A stretch of DNA of 64,000 nucleotides. Origin: Sphingomonas lacusdianchii (GTDB lineage Bacteria; Pseudomonadota; Alphaproteobacteria; Sphingomonadales; Sphingomonadaceae). The DNA lies in assembly GCF_022664395.1 (NCBI RefSeq), contig NZ_JAKRET010000006.1, positions 1 to 64,000 of the forward strand, read 5' to 3'. The notes below the pieces were generated by a model. That model was given only the letters and a program-made list of their open reading frames with translations. It had not been told where the DNA came from and did not search any database. Positions 27,272 to 36,571 of the stretch are shown here, piece after piece (within the stretch, counting starts at the first letter, position 1; each line of letters starts with the position of its first letter). A program made the position numbers and the translations under genes.

Positions 27272-28227
27272 GCATGCGTCCGGTGCGGCGCGGGCGCGCG
27301 GGCGTCGAGGAAGGTGTCGATCGCCGCAATGGCTTTGCTGCGCACCGGATCGGCCTCGCGCAAAATCTCGTGCGCCGACTCCGCACCGAAGCGCAGCAGT
27401 TCGATATCGGCCAGTCGCCCGGCAATCTCGATCGCGGCGCGCGGATCGACCAGCGCATCGGTGTCGGCGACCAGCATCTGCACCGGCACCCGCGTCTCCG
27501 CCAGCCGCGGGTCGCTGCGCAGTTCGCGGGTCGACCGGAACGCATCGATCACCCAACGCCAGCTCGGCGGGCCGGTATGGTGCGACGGATTGGCGCTGTG
27601 CCACCACAATTCGTCGGCATAGCGCGCCGGGTCGTGGGTCAGCATCGCCTCGCGCGGACGCATGGTGTGCGGGCGTTCATTGCCCTTCCATGCCGGCCTG
27701 AACGGGCTGCCCATCGCGCCCAGCACCCGCGCCATCCGCTCGCCGAAGCGCGGCCCAATCGGCGAGCGCAGCCCCAGCATCGGCGCCACCAGCACGCACG
27801 CCGCCGGATCGATCCGCCGTTCGACCACGGCACGCAGCGCCAGATGCCCGCCCATCGAATGGCCGATGATCGCGCGCGGCCCGGTGGCATCCCACTGGTT
27901 CCAAAAGGCGGTCAGGTCGTCGAGATAGGTTTCGAACCGGTCGATATCGCCGCAATCGCCCGCCGGGGTGCAGCGGCCCGACCCACCCTGCCCGCGCCAG
28001 TCGAAGGCAGTGACGCTCCATCCGCGGACATGCCAATGGGCGAAGGCCTCGAGATATTTCTCGAACACGTCGCCGCGCCCCGTCTGGAACAGCAAGGCTC
28101 CGCGCGGCCGGACATTGGGGGGCGCCCCCCAGTCGAACCGGCGATGCGCCCAGCCATCGGGGGCATGCCATGTCGTAATGGCGGCGGCGGCGGGAATCGC
28201 GCGACGATACAGGGCGTGGGCGGCCAT
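27268..28227 (-). CDS. alpha/beta hydrolase, lysophospholipase-like (319 aa)
   Basis: Serine hydrolase of the monoglyceride lipase/PldB-like group. The nucleophile is Ser124 in the elbow IGHSMGGHLAL. The oxyanion-side segment is FQTGRGDVFEKYLEAF, followed by FDWRGQGGSGR. The acidic residue is likely in VADTDALVDP and the histidine in SAHEIL. No signal peptide. ATG at 28227; the frame is open upstream but runs into the divergent cpaA promoter and gene. Coupled to the downstream flavoenzyme by ATGA. Confidence 0.87.
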   Translation of the reverse strand: MAAHALYRRAIPAAAAITTWHAPDGWAHRRFDWGAPPNVRPRGALLFQTGRGDVFEKYLEAFAHWHVRGWSVTAFDWRGQGGSGRCTPAGDCGDIDRFETYLDDLTAFWNQWDATGPRAIIGHSMGGHLALRAVVERRIDPAACVLVAPMLGLRSPIGPRFGERMARVLGAMGSPFRPAWKGNERPHTMRPREAMLTHDPARYADELWWHSANPSHHTGPPSWRWVIDAFRSTRELRSDPRLAETRVPVQMLVADTDALVDPRAAIEIAGRLADIELLRFGAESAHEILREADPVRSKAIAAIDTFLDARAPAPHRTHA

Positions 28228-28273
28228 GGGTTCGGTTACGGTTTCGCAACCCCTTACGTCTAGTCTTAACGAC

Positions 28274-28747
28274 ATGGAGGGAAATCTCGTTCCGTGGCTG
28301 GCCTTCGCGCTCGTCCTGCTGCTGGCAGCGGCGGGGATCGAGGATGCGCGCACCCGCGAAATCGCCAACTGGAAGAATGCGGCGATCGCGCTGCTCGCGC
28401 CCCTGTGGTGGTGGGCCAACGACCTGTCGGGCATCGACATGGCGTGGCAGGCGGGCGTAGCGCTCGCCGTCTTCGCCCTGTTCGTCGCGGCCTATGCCGC
28501 CGGACAGATGGGCGGCGGCGACGTGAAGCTCATCGGCGCGCTGGCGCTGTGGCTGCCGCCGGGTGCCGTGCTGTCGATGCTGCTGGTCATGTCGCTGCTG
28601 GGCGGTGCGCTGACGATCCTGTTCCTGATCGATCGCTGGTGGCGTCGCGACCGCCAACTACCGGAAATTCCCTACGGTATCGCCATCGCCCTTGCGGGCA
28701 TGCTGGCAGTTGCGAACCCGATCTTAACCCATTCCGGTCATCTTTGA
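28274..28747 (+). CDS. cpaA: prepilin peptidase, CpaA/TadV type (157 aa)
   Basis: Inner-membrane aspartic protease that trims Flp prepilin. The two catalytic aspartates are Asp24 (GIEDARTREI) and Asp83 (GGGDVK). Four to five membrane helices and the short length without the methylase domain are typical of CpaA. First gene of the Tad cluster; no pilin gene lies next to it in the window. Confidence 0.92.
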   Translation: MEGNLVPWLAFALVLLLAAAGIEDARTREIANWKNAAIALLAPLWWWANDLSGIDMAWQAGVALAVFALFVAAYAAGQMGGGDVKLIGALALWLPPGAVLSMLLVMSLLGGALTILFLIDRWWRRDRQLPEIPYGIAIALAGMLAVANPILTHSGHL

Positions 28748-28791
28748 CCACGAATCAAACCGGCCAGACGAACTGAAAGGCCAACGAGGTC

Positions 28792-29841
28792 ATGGACTCA
28801 CGCAAATTGTTCCTGTTGGCCGGCGCACTGGTCATCGCCGCGATGACGGCGTTGATGGCGCGCAGCCTGATGGCCGGGGCAGCGGCACCGGTCGCGGCTG
28901 CGAACACGCCTGCCGAAGCGCCGATCGATGGTCCCCGCGTACTGGTCGCGACCAAGGCGCTGCCGGTCGGCACGATCATCGATGCCGCCGCGCTGCGGTT
29001 TCAGCCTTGGCCGAAGGAACTGGTCGAGAACGCCTATTTCCTCGAATCCTCGCCCGACTCGCGCAGCCTGGTCGGCACCGTCGTCCGCTTCGCGATCCCC
29101 GCCGGACAGCCGATCACCCAGGGTTCGCTGGTGAAGCCCGGCGACCGCGGGTTCCTGGCGGCGGCACTCGGGCCGGGCATGCGCGCGGTGACCGTCCCGG
29201 TATCGGCGCAAAGCGCGGTCGCGGGCTTCGTCTTTCCGGGCGACCGGGTCGACCTCGTACTGACCCAGACGGTGGAGGGCGGCGGCGACGGCCCGCCGCT
29301 GAAGGCGTCGGAGACGTTCCTGCGCAACCTGCGCGTGCTGGCGACCGACCAGCGCACCGACAAGAACAGCGACGATCAGGGCCAAACTGTCGTATCGACC
29401 TATTCGACCGTCACCGTCGAAGCGACACCGCGCATCGCCGAAAAGATCGCGGTCGCGCAGACCGTGGGCACGCTGTCGCTGTCGCTGCGCTCGATCGCCG
29501 ACAACAAGTCCGAACTCGAGGAAGCGATCGCCAGCGGCGACGTCCAGCTGCCCGCCAATGGCGATGCGAAAGCGGAAAAGGCCGCGCTCGACCGGATCGC
29601 CAGCCGTCCGCTCGATGGCCCGTCGACCTTCTCGACCGGTGCCGACGTATCGCGGTTCCAGCGCAGCTCGGTTCCCGGCAAGGGCACCGACAACGCCAAC
29701 AGCGCGGGGGGCGGCACCATGACCGTCGCGGCCGGCCCCGCGTCCGGCGCTCCATCCGCGGCGCCGATATCGCGCGGTCCCACGGTGCGGATCACCCGCG
29801 GCAACGATGTGACCGACGTGTCGGTCGGGGGGAACAAGTAA
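28792..29841 (+). CDS. cpaB: Flp pilus assembly protein CpaB/RcpC (349 aa)
   Basis: Envelope protein of the Tad machine thought to aid the outer-membrane secretin. An N-terminal membrane anchor (LFLLAGALVIAAMTALM) is followed by the SAF domain (about residues 42-110, VLVATKALPVGTIID) and the RcpC-type region with RAVTVPVSAQSAVAGFVFPGDRVDLVLT. The C-terminus from about 265 is low-complexity Ser/Gly/Ala. ATG at 28792 has ACGAGG upstream. Overlaps cpaC by one base. Confidence 0.92.
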   Translation: MDSRKLFLLAGALVIAAMTALMARSLMAGAAAPVAAANTPAEAPIDGPRVLVATKALPVGTIIDAAALRFQPWPKELVENAYFLESSPDSRSLVGTVVRFAIPAGQPITQGSLVKPGDRGFLAAALGPGMRAVTVPVSAQSAVAGFVFPGDRVDLVLTQTVEGGGDGPPLKASETFLRNLRVLATDQRTDKNSDDQGQTVVSTYSTVTVEATPRIAEKIAVAQTVGTLSLSLRSIADNKSELEEAIASGDVQLPANGDAKAEKAALDRIASRPLDGPSTFSTGADVSRFQRSSVPGKGTDNANSAGGGTMTVAAGPASGAPSAAPISRGPTVRITRGNDVTDVSVGGNK

Positions 29842-31502
29842 TGCCTGCCATCTGCCTGTTCCAGCGATCGCTGGCGGCGACGCTGTCGATCGCGCTGGTC
29901 GCCGGACCCGCGCTGCCCGCCGCTGCCGCTCCGGCACCCGAGGCGCGCGGCGTCCGCGCCGCCCGCATCGGCACGCCCGCCGCCGGCACGCAGCGGCCGA
30001 CCACCGACGTGCAGCTCTCGATCGGCCAGGGTGAACTCATTACCCTTCCCGGTAGCGTCGTCGATGTGTGGGTATCGAATCCGGCGGTCGCGGACGTCTA
30101 TGTCGGCAACCCGCGACAGATCCATCTGTTCGGCAAGGCCGATGGCGAGGCGACGGTCTTCGCCACCAACGCCAGCGGTGCGGTCGTCTATTCGGCCAAT
30201 GTCCGCGTCGGCCAGAACCTGACCTCGCTCGACCGGATGCTCAAGGCGGCGATGCCCGAGGCCGATATCCGCGTGACCACCGTCGGCCAGCTGGCGGTGC
30301 TCAACGGCACCATCGCCTCGCCCGCCGACAGCGCACAGGCCGAGCGGCTAGTGCTCACCCTGCTCAACCCGGGCGTATCGACCACCGATCCGAACGCGCT
30401 CCTGAAGATCGGCGTCGTCAACCGGCTGAAGCTGGCGACCCCGTTGCAGGTCAATCTGCAGGTCCGCATCGCCGAGGTCAGCCGCAGCTTCGTTAAGAAT
30501 ATCGGCGTCAACCTGACCTCGCGCGACAGTTCGGGCGGGTTCCTGTTCGGCGTTGCCCAGGGGCGGCAGGGCACGATCACGACCGTTCCGGGCACGCCGA
30601 CCAACACCGGACCGGTCGACGTCAACGGCGCGCGTCCAGGCAGCACGCTGTTCGGCTTCCCGAGCAAGGGTGCGACCGGCACCACCCTGAACCTCGCCGG
30701 CCGCCTCCTCGGTCTCGAACTGCTCGGTGCGCTCGACCTCGGCGAACGGATCGGACAGGTGACGACGCTCGCCAATCCGAACCTGACCGCCCTGTCGGGG
30801 GAAACCGGGTCGTTCCTCGCCGGCGGGGAAATCCCCATCCCGATCGCGCAGGGACTGGGCGCGGTATCGGTCGAATACAAGCAATATGGCGTCAGCCTCG
30901 CCTACACCCCGACCGTCCTGTCCGATGGCCGCATCTCGCTGCGCGTCCGGCCCGAAGTGTCGCAGCTCTCGGCCGCCGGATCGGTGCAGCTGAACGGTAC
31001 GACCATCCCGGCGCTCAGCACCCGCCGCGCCGAAACCACGGTCGAACTGGGATCGGGGCAGAGCATGATGATCGGCGGCCTGCTGTCGAACAGCCATGAC
31101 AATTCGATCGAGAAGGCGCCGGGCCTCGGCGATCTGCCGATCTTGGGCTCGCTGTTCCGTTCGAACGGCTTCAGCCGCAACGAAACTGAACTCGTCATCG
31201 TCATCACCCCCTATCTGGTGAAGCCGGTCGACAGCCAGTCGCGCATCGCGCTGCCTACCGATGCCTATTCCGCCCCCGGCGATATCGAACGCGTATTGGT
31301 GGGCCAGTTGCAGGGGCAGCGCCGCCCGGATCCGCGTCCGGTGCCGACCATGGCGCCACAGCCGGCGGCGCGGCCGTCGATCGGCCTGACCGCGCCGGTG
31401 CCGGTGACGCCCGCCGCCGAAACCGGCGACCCCGTCCCGCCCGCCCCGCGCAAGGGCAGCCGCAAGGCCGAACCGGTCGCCCCCGGCTTCAGCATCCAGT
31501 GA
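29841..31502 (+). CDS. cpaC: Flp pilus outer-membrane secretin CpaC/RcpA (553 aa)
   Basis: Ring-forming outer-membrane channel for the pilus. A signal peptide (ending near PAAAAPAPEA) precedes the secretin N domain (GELITLPGSVVDVWVSNPAVADV, about residues 60-130), a BON-like segment, and the secretin core (about 300-465) with the VTTLANPNLTALSGETGSFLAGGEIPIP motif and the LPILGSLFRS end. A proline-rich tail of about 80 residues follows. Starts inside the TAATG overlap with cpaB. Confidence 0.94.
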   Translation: MPAICLFQRSLAATLSIALVAGPALPAAAAPAPEARGVRAARIGTPAAGTQRPTTDVQLSIGQGELITLPGSVVDVWVSNPAVADVYVGNPRQIHLFGKADGEATVFATNASGAVVYSANVRVGQNLTSLDRMLKAAMPEADIRVTTVGQLAVLNGTIASPADSAQAERLVLTLLNPGVSTTDPNALLKIGVVNRLKLATPLQVNLQVRIAEVSRSFVKNIGVNLTSRDSSGGFLFGVAQGRQGTITTVPGTPTNTGPVDVNGARPGSTLFGFPSKGATGTTLNLAGRLLGLELLGALDLGERIGQVTTLANPNLTALSGETGSFLAGGEIPIPIAQGLGAVSVEYKQYGVSLAYTPTVLSDGRISLRVRPEVSQLSAAGSVQLNGTTIPALSTRRAETTVELGSGQSMMIGGLLSNSHDNSIEKAPGLGDLPILGSLFRSNGFSRNETELVIVITPYLVKPVDSQSRIALPTDAYSAPGDIERVLVGQLQGQRRPDPRPVPTMAPQPAARPSIGLTAPVPVTPAAETGDPVPPAPRKGSRKAEPVAPGFSIQ

Positions 31503-31513
31503 GGCACGCTTCG

Positions 31514-32182
31514 ATGACCCTCCTCCGCATCCTCGCACTCGGCACCGCCATCGCCGTCGCCGGCTGTTCCGGCACCGTCAATCGCGGCGTCGAATCGGTG
31601 CATCAGCCGGTGGTGACTCGCGCCGCCTATGCCTTCGACGTCGCCGCCGGTCCCGGCGGCCTCGCCCCTGGCGAACGTGCCCGCCTCGCCGGCTGGCTCG
31701 AAACGATGCGGCTGCGCTATGGCGACGAGATCGGCATCGATGGCGGCGATGGCGCGGTACAGGCCGATGTCGCGGCGGAGGCCGCGCGGGTCGGGCTGTT
31801 GCTGGCCGACAGCGTTCCCCCGACGCCGGGCGCGATTGCGCCGGGCACCGTGCGCGTCGTCGTGTCGCGCATGACCGCATCGGTACCGGGTTGCCCCGAC
31901 AACTCGCGTACCTATCAGCCGAATTTCGACGCCCATACCTCGTCCGATTTCGGCTGCGCCATCAATGCCAACCTCGCGGCGATGGTCGCCCGCCCCGGCG
32001 ACCTCGTCCTCGGTCAATCGGCGCCGGGCACCACCGACACGATGGTCAACAGCAAGGCGGTGGGCGCACTGCGCCGCGCCGCGCCCAGCGGCAATGGCGG
32101 ACAGGTCACCAACAGCGTCGGCAGCGCCAACAGCGCTAGCGGCAGCGGCGGCAGCGGCGGATCGGGCGGGAGCAGCAACTGA
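31514..32182 (+). CDS. cpaD: Flp pilus assembly lipoprotein CpaD (222 aa)
   Basis: Periplasmic lipoprotein of the Tad system. Lipobox VAGC with Cys18, followed by VNRGVESVHQPVVTR typical of CpaD. The conserved cysteine pair CPDNSRTY and FGCAINANLAAMVARPGDLV marks the family. A glycine-serine tail ends the chain. ATG at 31514 gives a proper signal peptide; a GTG overlapping the cpaC stop at 31499 would add five residues. Overlaps cpaE by one base. Confidence 0.9.
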   Translation: MTLLRILALGTAIAVAGCSGTVNRGVESVHQPVVTRAAYAFDVAAGPGGLAPGERARLAGWLETMRLRYGDEIGIDGGDGAVQADVAAEAARVGLLLADSVPPTPGAIAPGTVRVVVSRMTASVPGCPDNSRTYQPNFDAHTSSDFGCAINANLAAMVARPGDLVLGQSAPGTTDTMVNSKAVGALRRAAPSGNGGQVTNSVGSANSASGSGGSGGSGGSSN

Positions 32183-33462
32183 TGAACGCACCCTTCTCCC
32201 TCGGCAAGACGACACAGCGCGAGCCGTTCGTCGCCTTTGTCTGCGACGAATTCTCCGCCGACACGCTGCGCTCCGTCGCCACCGAACATGGCTGGCCGAT
32301 CGAAAAGGTCCTGAAAGGCGGGCTGCGCAACGCGGTGCAGACGCTGGCGGTGTCGACCAGCCCCAACGTCCTGTTCGTCGACCTGTCCGAATCGGGCGAT
32401 CCGCTGAACGACATCAACGGTCTGGCCGAAGTGTGCGAACCCGGCACGATCGTGATCGCCACCGGGCAGGTCAACGACGTCCGCCTGTACCGCGACCTCG
32501 TCGCCAGCGGCATTCATGATTATCTGCTGAAGCCGCTGCATCCCGACATGGTGCGCGATTCGATCCTGCAGGCGCATGCGCTGCTCAACGCGCCGAAGGC
32601 CGTCGAAGCGACCGTCGAACGCCCGCACTGCGCGACGGCGGTCATCGGCACGCGGGGCGGTGCGGGCGCATCGACCGTGGCGACCTCGCTCGCGTGGCTG
32701 ATGGGCGAACAGGAAAAGCGGAGCACCGCGCTTCTCGACCTCGACGTCCACTTCGGCACCGGCGCGCTGGCGCTCGACCTCGAACCCGGTCGGGGTCTCA
32801 CCGACGCGATCGAAAATCCCAGCCGCATCGACGGGCTGTTCATCGAGCGCGCGATGGTGCGCGCCGGCGAACGGCTGTCGGTGCTGTCGGCCGAAGCGCC
32901 GATCAACGCCCCGATCGAAACCGACGGCAGCGCCTTCTACCAGTTGCAGGAGGAGATGCGGAACGCGTTCGAATGCACGATCGTCGATCTGCCGCGGACG
33001 ATGCTGGTCAACCATCCGCATCTGATCGAGGAAGTGCAGACCGCGGTCATCGTTACCGAAATGACGCTGGCGGCGGCGCGCGACACCATCCGGTTGCTGT
33101 CGTGGTTCCGCTCCAACGCTCCGCACGTAAAGGTCGTGCTGTTCGCCAACCGCGTCCACCCCGCAGGCGCGCAGGAGATCAGCCGCAAGGATTTCGAGGG
33201 GTCGATCGAACGCAAGCTCGACTTCGCCATGGCGTTCGACGGCAAGCTGGCGGCACAGTCGGCCAAGCTCGGCAAGCCGCTGGCCGAGGCGGCGAAGGGC
33301 AATCGCGCCATCGCGCCGCTGGCCGATCTGGCGCGACATCTGTGCCGCCTGACCGAGGACCAGGACGACGGCGCCGCCGCCGATCCGGGCAAGGGTGGTA
33401 CGTCGCTGGTCGGCAAGCTCGCCAAGTTGCGCGCGCGCCTGCCGGTCAAGGCGAAGAAATAG
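32182..33462 (+). CDS. cpaE: Flp pilus localisation ATPase-like protein CpaE/TadZ (426 aa)
   Basis: MinD/ParA-superfamily protein that places the Tad machine at the pole. The N-terminal 130 residues resemble a degenerate receiver domain (LFVDLSESGDP, GIHDYLLKPLHPDMV). The ATPase-like domain follows, with a deviant Walker A IGTRGGAGASTVATSLAW that lacks both usual lysines, then LLDLDVHFGTGALALDL. ATP use is therefore doubtful. C-terminus basic (LPVKAKK). It is followed directly by tadB, with no cpaF in between. Confidence 0.9.
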   Translation: MNAPFSLGKTTQREPFVAFVCDEFSADTLRSVATEHGWPIEKVLKGGLRNAVQTLAVSTSPNVLFVDLSESGDPLNDINGLAEVCEPGTIVIATGQVNDVRLYRDLVASGIHDYLLKPLHPDMVRDSILQAHALLNAPKAVEATVERPHCATAVIGTRGGAGASTVATSLAWLMGEQEKRSTALLDLDVHFGTGALALDLEPGRGLTDAIENPSRIDGLFIERAMVRAGERLSVLSAEAPINAPIETDGSAFYQLQEEMRNAFECTIVDLPRTMLVNHPHLIEEVQTAVIVTEMTLAAARDTIRLLSWFRSNAPHVKVVLFANRVHPAGAQEISRKDFEGSIERKLDFAMAFDGKLAAQSAKLGKPLAEAAKGNRAIAPLADLARHLCRLTEDQDDGAAADPGKGGTSLVGKLAKLRARLPVKAKK

Positions 33463-33478
33463 GGGCGCGGGCGCGGCG

Positions 33479-34456
33479 ATGGCGATCCTGCCGATCCTGC
33501 TACTGGGCATGGGCGCGCTGCTCGCGCTGGCGATGCTCGCGCTCGCCTTTTCCGGTCCGTCGGGCGAACGCGCCCGCAACCGCCGGCTGCTCGCCGTGCG
33601 CGAACGCCATTCCTCCTCCGCCAGTACGACGGCGATGGAGGCGCAGATGCGCCGCATCGGCAACCGCAACGCCACGCGTGGCGACCGCGCCGCCGCCCGA
33701 CTGCTCCCCAATGTCGAACGGCTGCAACTGCGGCTGCAACGCACCGGTCGCAACTGGACCCTCGCCCAATATGGACAGGCGACGCTGGGCGTGACCATCG
33801 TCCTGTTCGGTTATCTGTGGTTCCAGGGACTGCCGGTCCTGATGGCGTTGCTGATGGCGCTGTCGGTCGGGCTCGGCCTGCCGCATCTGGTCGTCAGCTA
33901 TTTCATCAAGCGCCGCATCGCGCGTTTCACCGCGAAATTCCCCGATGCGATCGAACTGCTGGTCCGGGGACTTCGCTCCGGCCTGCCGATCACCGAGACG
34001 ATCACCGTCGTCGGTCAGGAGATCGATGGCCCGGTCGGCGAGGAATTCCGCATGGTCAGCGACCGGATGAAGATTGGCCGCACGCTCGACGCCGCGTTGC
34101 AGGAAACCGCCGATCGGCTCGGCACCCCCGAATTCCAGTTCTTCATGATAACCATCGCCATCCAGCGCGAAACCGGCGGCAATCTTGCCGAAACGCTCGC
34201 CAATCTCGCCGACGTGCTGCGCAAGCGCGCGCAGATGAAGCTGAAGATCAAGGCGATGTCGTCCGAATCCAAGGCTTCGGCCTATATCGTCGGGTCGCTG
34301 CCGTTCATCGTCTTCGCACTGATCTGGACCATCAACGGCCGCTACATGCAGAGTTTCTTCGTCGATCCGCGGCTGATGATGATCGGCGCCGGCGGCGTGC
34401 TGTGGATGGCGATCGGCGCGTTCATCATGTCCAGAATGGTCAATTTCGAGATTTGA
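33479..34456 (+). CDS. tadB: Tad secretion platform protein TadB (325 aa)
   Basis: Inner-membrane platform protein of the GspF superfamily. An N-terminal helix (residues 2-24), a cytoplasmic basic stretch, two helices near 100-145, the T2SSF domain ([22 protein letters not shown] to about 265) and two C-terminal helices. It normally works with the CpaF motor ATPase and TadC. ATG at 33479, 16 bases after cpaE, with AGGGG upstream. Confidence 0.92.
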   Translation: MAILPILLLGMGALLALAMLALAFSGPSGERARNRRLLAVRERHSSSASTTAMEAQMRRIGNRNATRGDRAAARLLPNVERLQLRLQRTGRNWTLAQYGQATLGVTIVLFGYLWFQGLPVLMALLMALSVGLGLPHLVVSYFIKRRIARFTAKFPDAIELLVRGLRSGLPITETITVVGQEIDGPVGEEFRMVSDRMKIGRTLDAALQETADRLGTPEFQFFMITIAIQRETGGNLAETLANLADVLRKRAQMKLKIKAMSSESKASAYIVGSLPFIVFALIWTINGRYMQSFFVDPRLMMIGAGGVLWMAIGAFIMSRMVNFEI

Positions 34457-34460
34457 TGCG

Positions 34461-35453
34461 ATGCTGACTGGCCCCGCCCCGTCCCTGTTGGGTTTCGACG
34501 CCGCCAGCGTCGCGACGATCCTGTCGGGCATCGCCGTCCTGTCGATGCTGGTCGCCCTCTATGTCGCGACATCGGTCCGCGATCCGATGGCGCGCCGGGT
34601 CAAGGCGCTGAACGACCGCCGCGAACAGCTGAAGGCCGGCATCACCGCCTCGACCAGCAAGCGTCGCGCCAAGCTGGTGCAGAAGAACGAGGCGACCGAT
34701 CGCATTCGCGACCTGCTCGTCTCGATGAAGGTGTTGCAGGATTCGCAGCTCAAGGCGGCGCAGCTCAAACTGATGCAGGCCGGCATCCGGTCGAAGGACT
34801 GGGCGGTCGCCGTCATCTTCGGCCGGCTGATGCTGCCGATCCTGTTCGGGCTGCCGATGACCTATATCGTCTATGGCACCGACAGTTTCGCCGACTGGTC
34901 GCCGCTCAAGGCCTATGCCCTTGTCGCCGGCACGCTGATCCTCGCCTACAAGGCGCCCGATATCTATCTCAAGAACCGCATCACCAAACGCTCGGACGCG
35001 ATCCGCAAGGGGCTGCCCGACGCGCTCGACCTGCTGGTCATCTGTGCCGAGGCCGGGTTGACCGTCGATGCCGCCTTCACCCGCGTCTCGCGCGAACTGG
35101 GTCGCGCCTATCCCGAACTGGGCGAGGAATTCTCCCTCACCGCAATCGAGCTGGGGTTCCTGACCGAACGGCGCCAGGCGTTCGAAAACCTCGCGCTGCG
35201 CATCAATCTGGATGCGGTGAAGGGCGTGGTGACGACCATGATCCAGACCGAGAAATACGGCACCCCGCTCGCCAGCGCGCTACGCGTCCTCTCCGCCGAA
35301 TTCCGCAACGAACGCATGATGCGCGCCGAGGAGAAGGCGGCTCGACTGCCCGCGATCATGACCGTGCCGCTGATCCTGTTCATCCTGCCGACGCTGTTCG
35401 TCGTCATCCTCGGCCCCGCCGCCTGCAGCATCAGCGACGCGTTCAGCAAATAG
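34461..35453 (+). CDS. tadC: Tad secretion platform protein TadC (330 aa)
   Basis: Second GspF-type platform protein. N-terminal helix (ATILSGIAVLSMLVALYVAT), two helices around residues 120-165, T2SSF domain with LPDALDLLVICAEAGLTVDAAF and a C-terminal helix pair ending in an Ala/Cys-rich tail (VVILGPAACSISDAF). Four bases after tadB, hence the same transcript. The pilus gene set stops here; no tadD or pseudopilin gene follows. Confidence 0.92.
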   Translation: MLTGPAPSLLGFDAASVATILSGIAVLSMLVALYVATSVRDPMARRVKALNDRREQLKAGITASTSKRRAKLVQKNEATDRIRDLLVSMKVLQDSQLKAAQLKLMQAGIRSKDWAVAVIFGRLMLPILFGLPMTYIVYGTDSFADWSPLKAYALVAGTLILAYKAPDIYLKNRITKRSDAIRKGLPDALDLLVICAEAGLTVDAAFTRVSRELGRAYPELGEEFSLTAIELGFLTERRQAFENLALRINLDAVKGVVTTMIQTEKYGTPLASALRVLSAEFRNERMMRAEEKAARLPAIMTVPLILFILPTLFVVILGPAACSISDAFSK

Positions 35454-35526
35454 CGCGGCCGGGCAGCTGCGGAACGCCGCCCCCGCCCGACCGTTGTCGC
35501 CCCGTAATCACCGAAGGGGCCCGCAC

Positions 35527-36075
35527 ATGCTGTTCCAGACGCCGACCCAATTCGCGGTTCTCGCGCTCGTCCTTCTCGCCGGCTGGTTCTTCGGCCTCGC
35601 CTCCTCTTCGGGCGGCAAGAAATGGAAGCAGCGCTTCCGCGACGAGGAAGCAGCGCACAAGGCGTATCGCGCCGAGGTCGCGAGCGACCTCAAGACCCGC
35701 GATGCGCGGTTGCAGGAAGTCGAGGCCGAACGCGACCGTCTGCTCAAGGACCGCACCACCGCGACGACCGCCTCCACCGCAGCCGCGGCGACCGGGGCGG
35801 CGGCAGCGAGCACCGGCCATGGCAGCGGCTTCTTCGGCTGGGGTCGCGACAATCTGTCGCGCATCCGCGGCATCGACGCCGACCTCGAACACGCCCTCGG
35901 CCAGCGCGGCATCAAGACCTATCGCGCGATCGAGGGCTTGAGCGAAGCCGACGAACGCGCGCTGGAGGATGATCTACGCCTGCGCCCCGGCACCATCGAC
36001 GCCGAGCATTGGCGCGAACAGGCGGCGATGCTGCGCGAAGGACGCGACGACGATCACCATGGCCGCTGGGGCTGA
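35527..36075 (+). CDS. membrane-anchored protein with C-terminal helix-hairpin-helix-like domain (182 aa)
   Basis: One N-terminal membrane helix (FAVLALVLLAGWFFGL), a charged coiled-coil stretch (RFRDEEAAHKAYRAEV, about 35-80), an Ala/Thr linker, then a domain reading NLSRIRGIDADLEHALGQRG and IDAEHWREQAAML. This resembles the small helix-hairpin-helix-type domain found at the C-termini of some alphaproteobacterial NuoE and L21 proteins. Its role is unknown. ATG at 35527 is preceded by AAGGGG. Downstream of tadC in the same direction with a 73-base gap. Confidence 0.75.
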   Translation: MLFQTPTQFAVLALVLLAGWFFGLASSSGGKKWKQRFRDEEAAHKAYRAEVASDLKTRDARLQEVEAERDRLLKDRTTATTASTAAAATGAAAASTGHGSGFFGWGRDNLSRIRGIDADLEHALGQRGIKTYRAIEGLSEADERALEDDLRLRPGTIDAEHWREQAAMLREGRDDDHHGRWG

Positions 36076-36104
36076 GGCCCAGCGACCCGAATTCATCGGT
36101 ACCT

Positions 36105-36566
36105 TTACGACTGGTCCGGTGCCGCGCAGTTTTGCGCGGCCATCGCCTCACGCGCGTCATAGGCCTGCTGGGCAGCCGTCACTGCGCCGATGCGTTGTTC
36201 GGACCAGGTCATCAACGCCCGCAACGCATCGATCAGTTCGCCGCCCAGCGGCGCGATCGCATAGCTGACACTGACCGGTTTGGTGGCGACGACATGCCGC
36301 GTCACCAGCCCGTCGCGTTCCAGCGTCCGCAACGTCTGGCTCAGCATCTTCTGCGAAACGCCTGCAATCCGCCGCTTCAGGTCGTTGAACCGCCACGGCC
36401 GCTCGCCCAGCAACAACAGTACCAGCACGCTCCATTTGTCGCCGACCCGGTCGAGCAACAGCCGCGTCGGACAATCGGCGGCGAACACGTCGCCCTTCGG
36501 AAAGGCGGTTTCCGTCAGGATACCGGGTATCGGAAAAGTACCGTCTTGCGTCATTGGTATCGACAT
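36105..36566 (-). CDS. HxlR-family transcriptional regulator (153 aa)
   Basis: Winged-helix regulator of the HxlR type. The conserved core DCPTRLLLDRVGDKWSVLVLLLLG begins at Cys32, a position that acts as a redox or electrophile sensor in several relatives. The recognition part is RFNDLKRRIAGVSQKMLSQTLRTLERDGLV. ATG at 36566 or 36554 are both possible. It diverges from the NAD(P)-binding protein gene across a 38-base gap filled by a palindrome, a usual pattern for an autoregulated repressor and its target. Confidence 0.92.
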   Translation of the reverse strand: MSIPMTQDGTFPIPGILTETAFPKGDVFAADCPTRLLLDRVGDKWSVLVLLLLGERPWRFNDLKRRIAGVSQKMLSQTLRTLERDGLVTRHVVATKPVSVSYAIAPLGGELIDALRALMTWSEQRIGAVTAAQQAYDAREAMAAQNCAAPDQS

Positions 36567-36571
36567 AGCAC

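Noticed and set aside
28741..35453. Type II secretion system instead of Tad pilus
   Set aside because: Secretin, TadB/TadC order, CpaB with SAF domain and the CpaD lipoprotein are specific to the Tad system.
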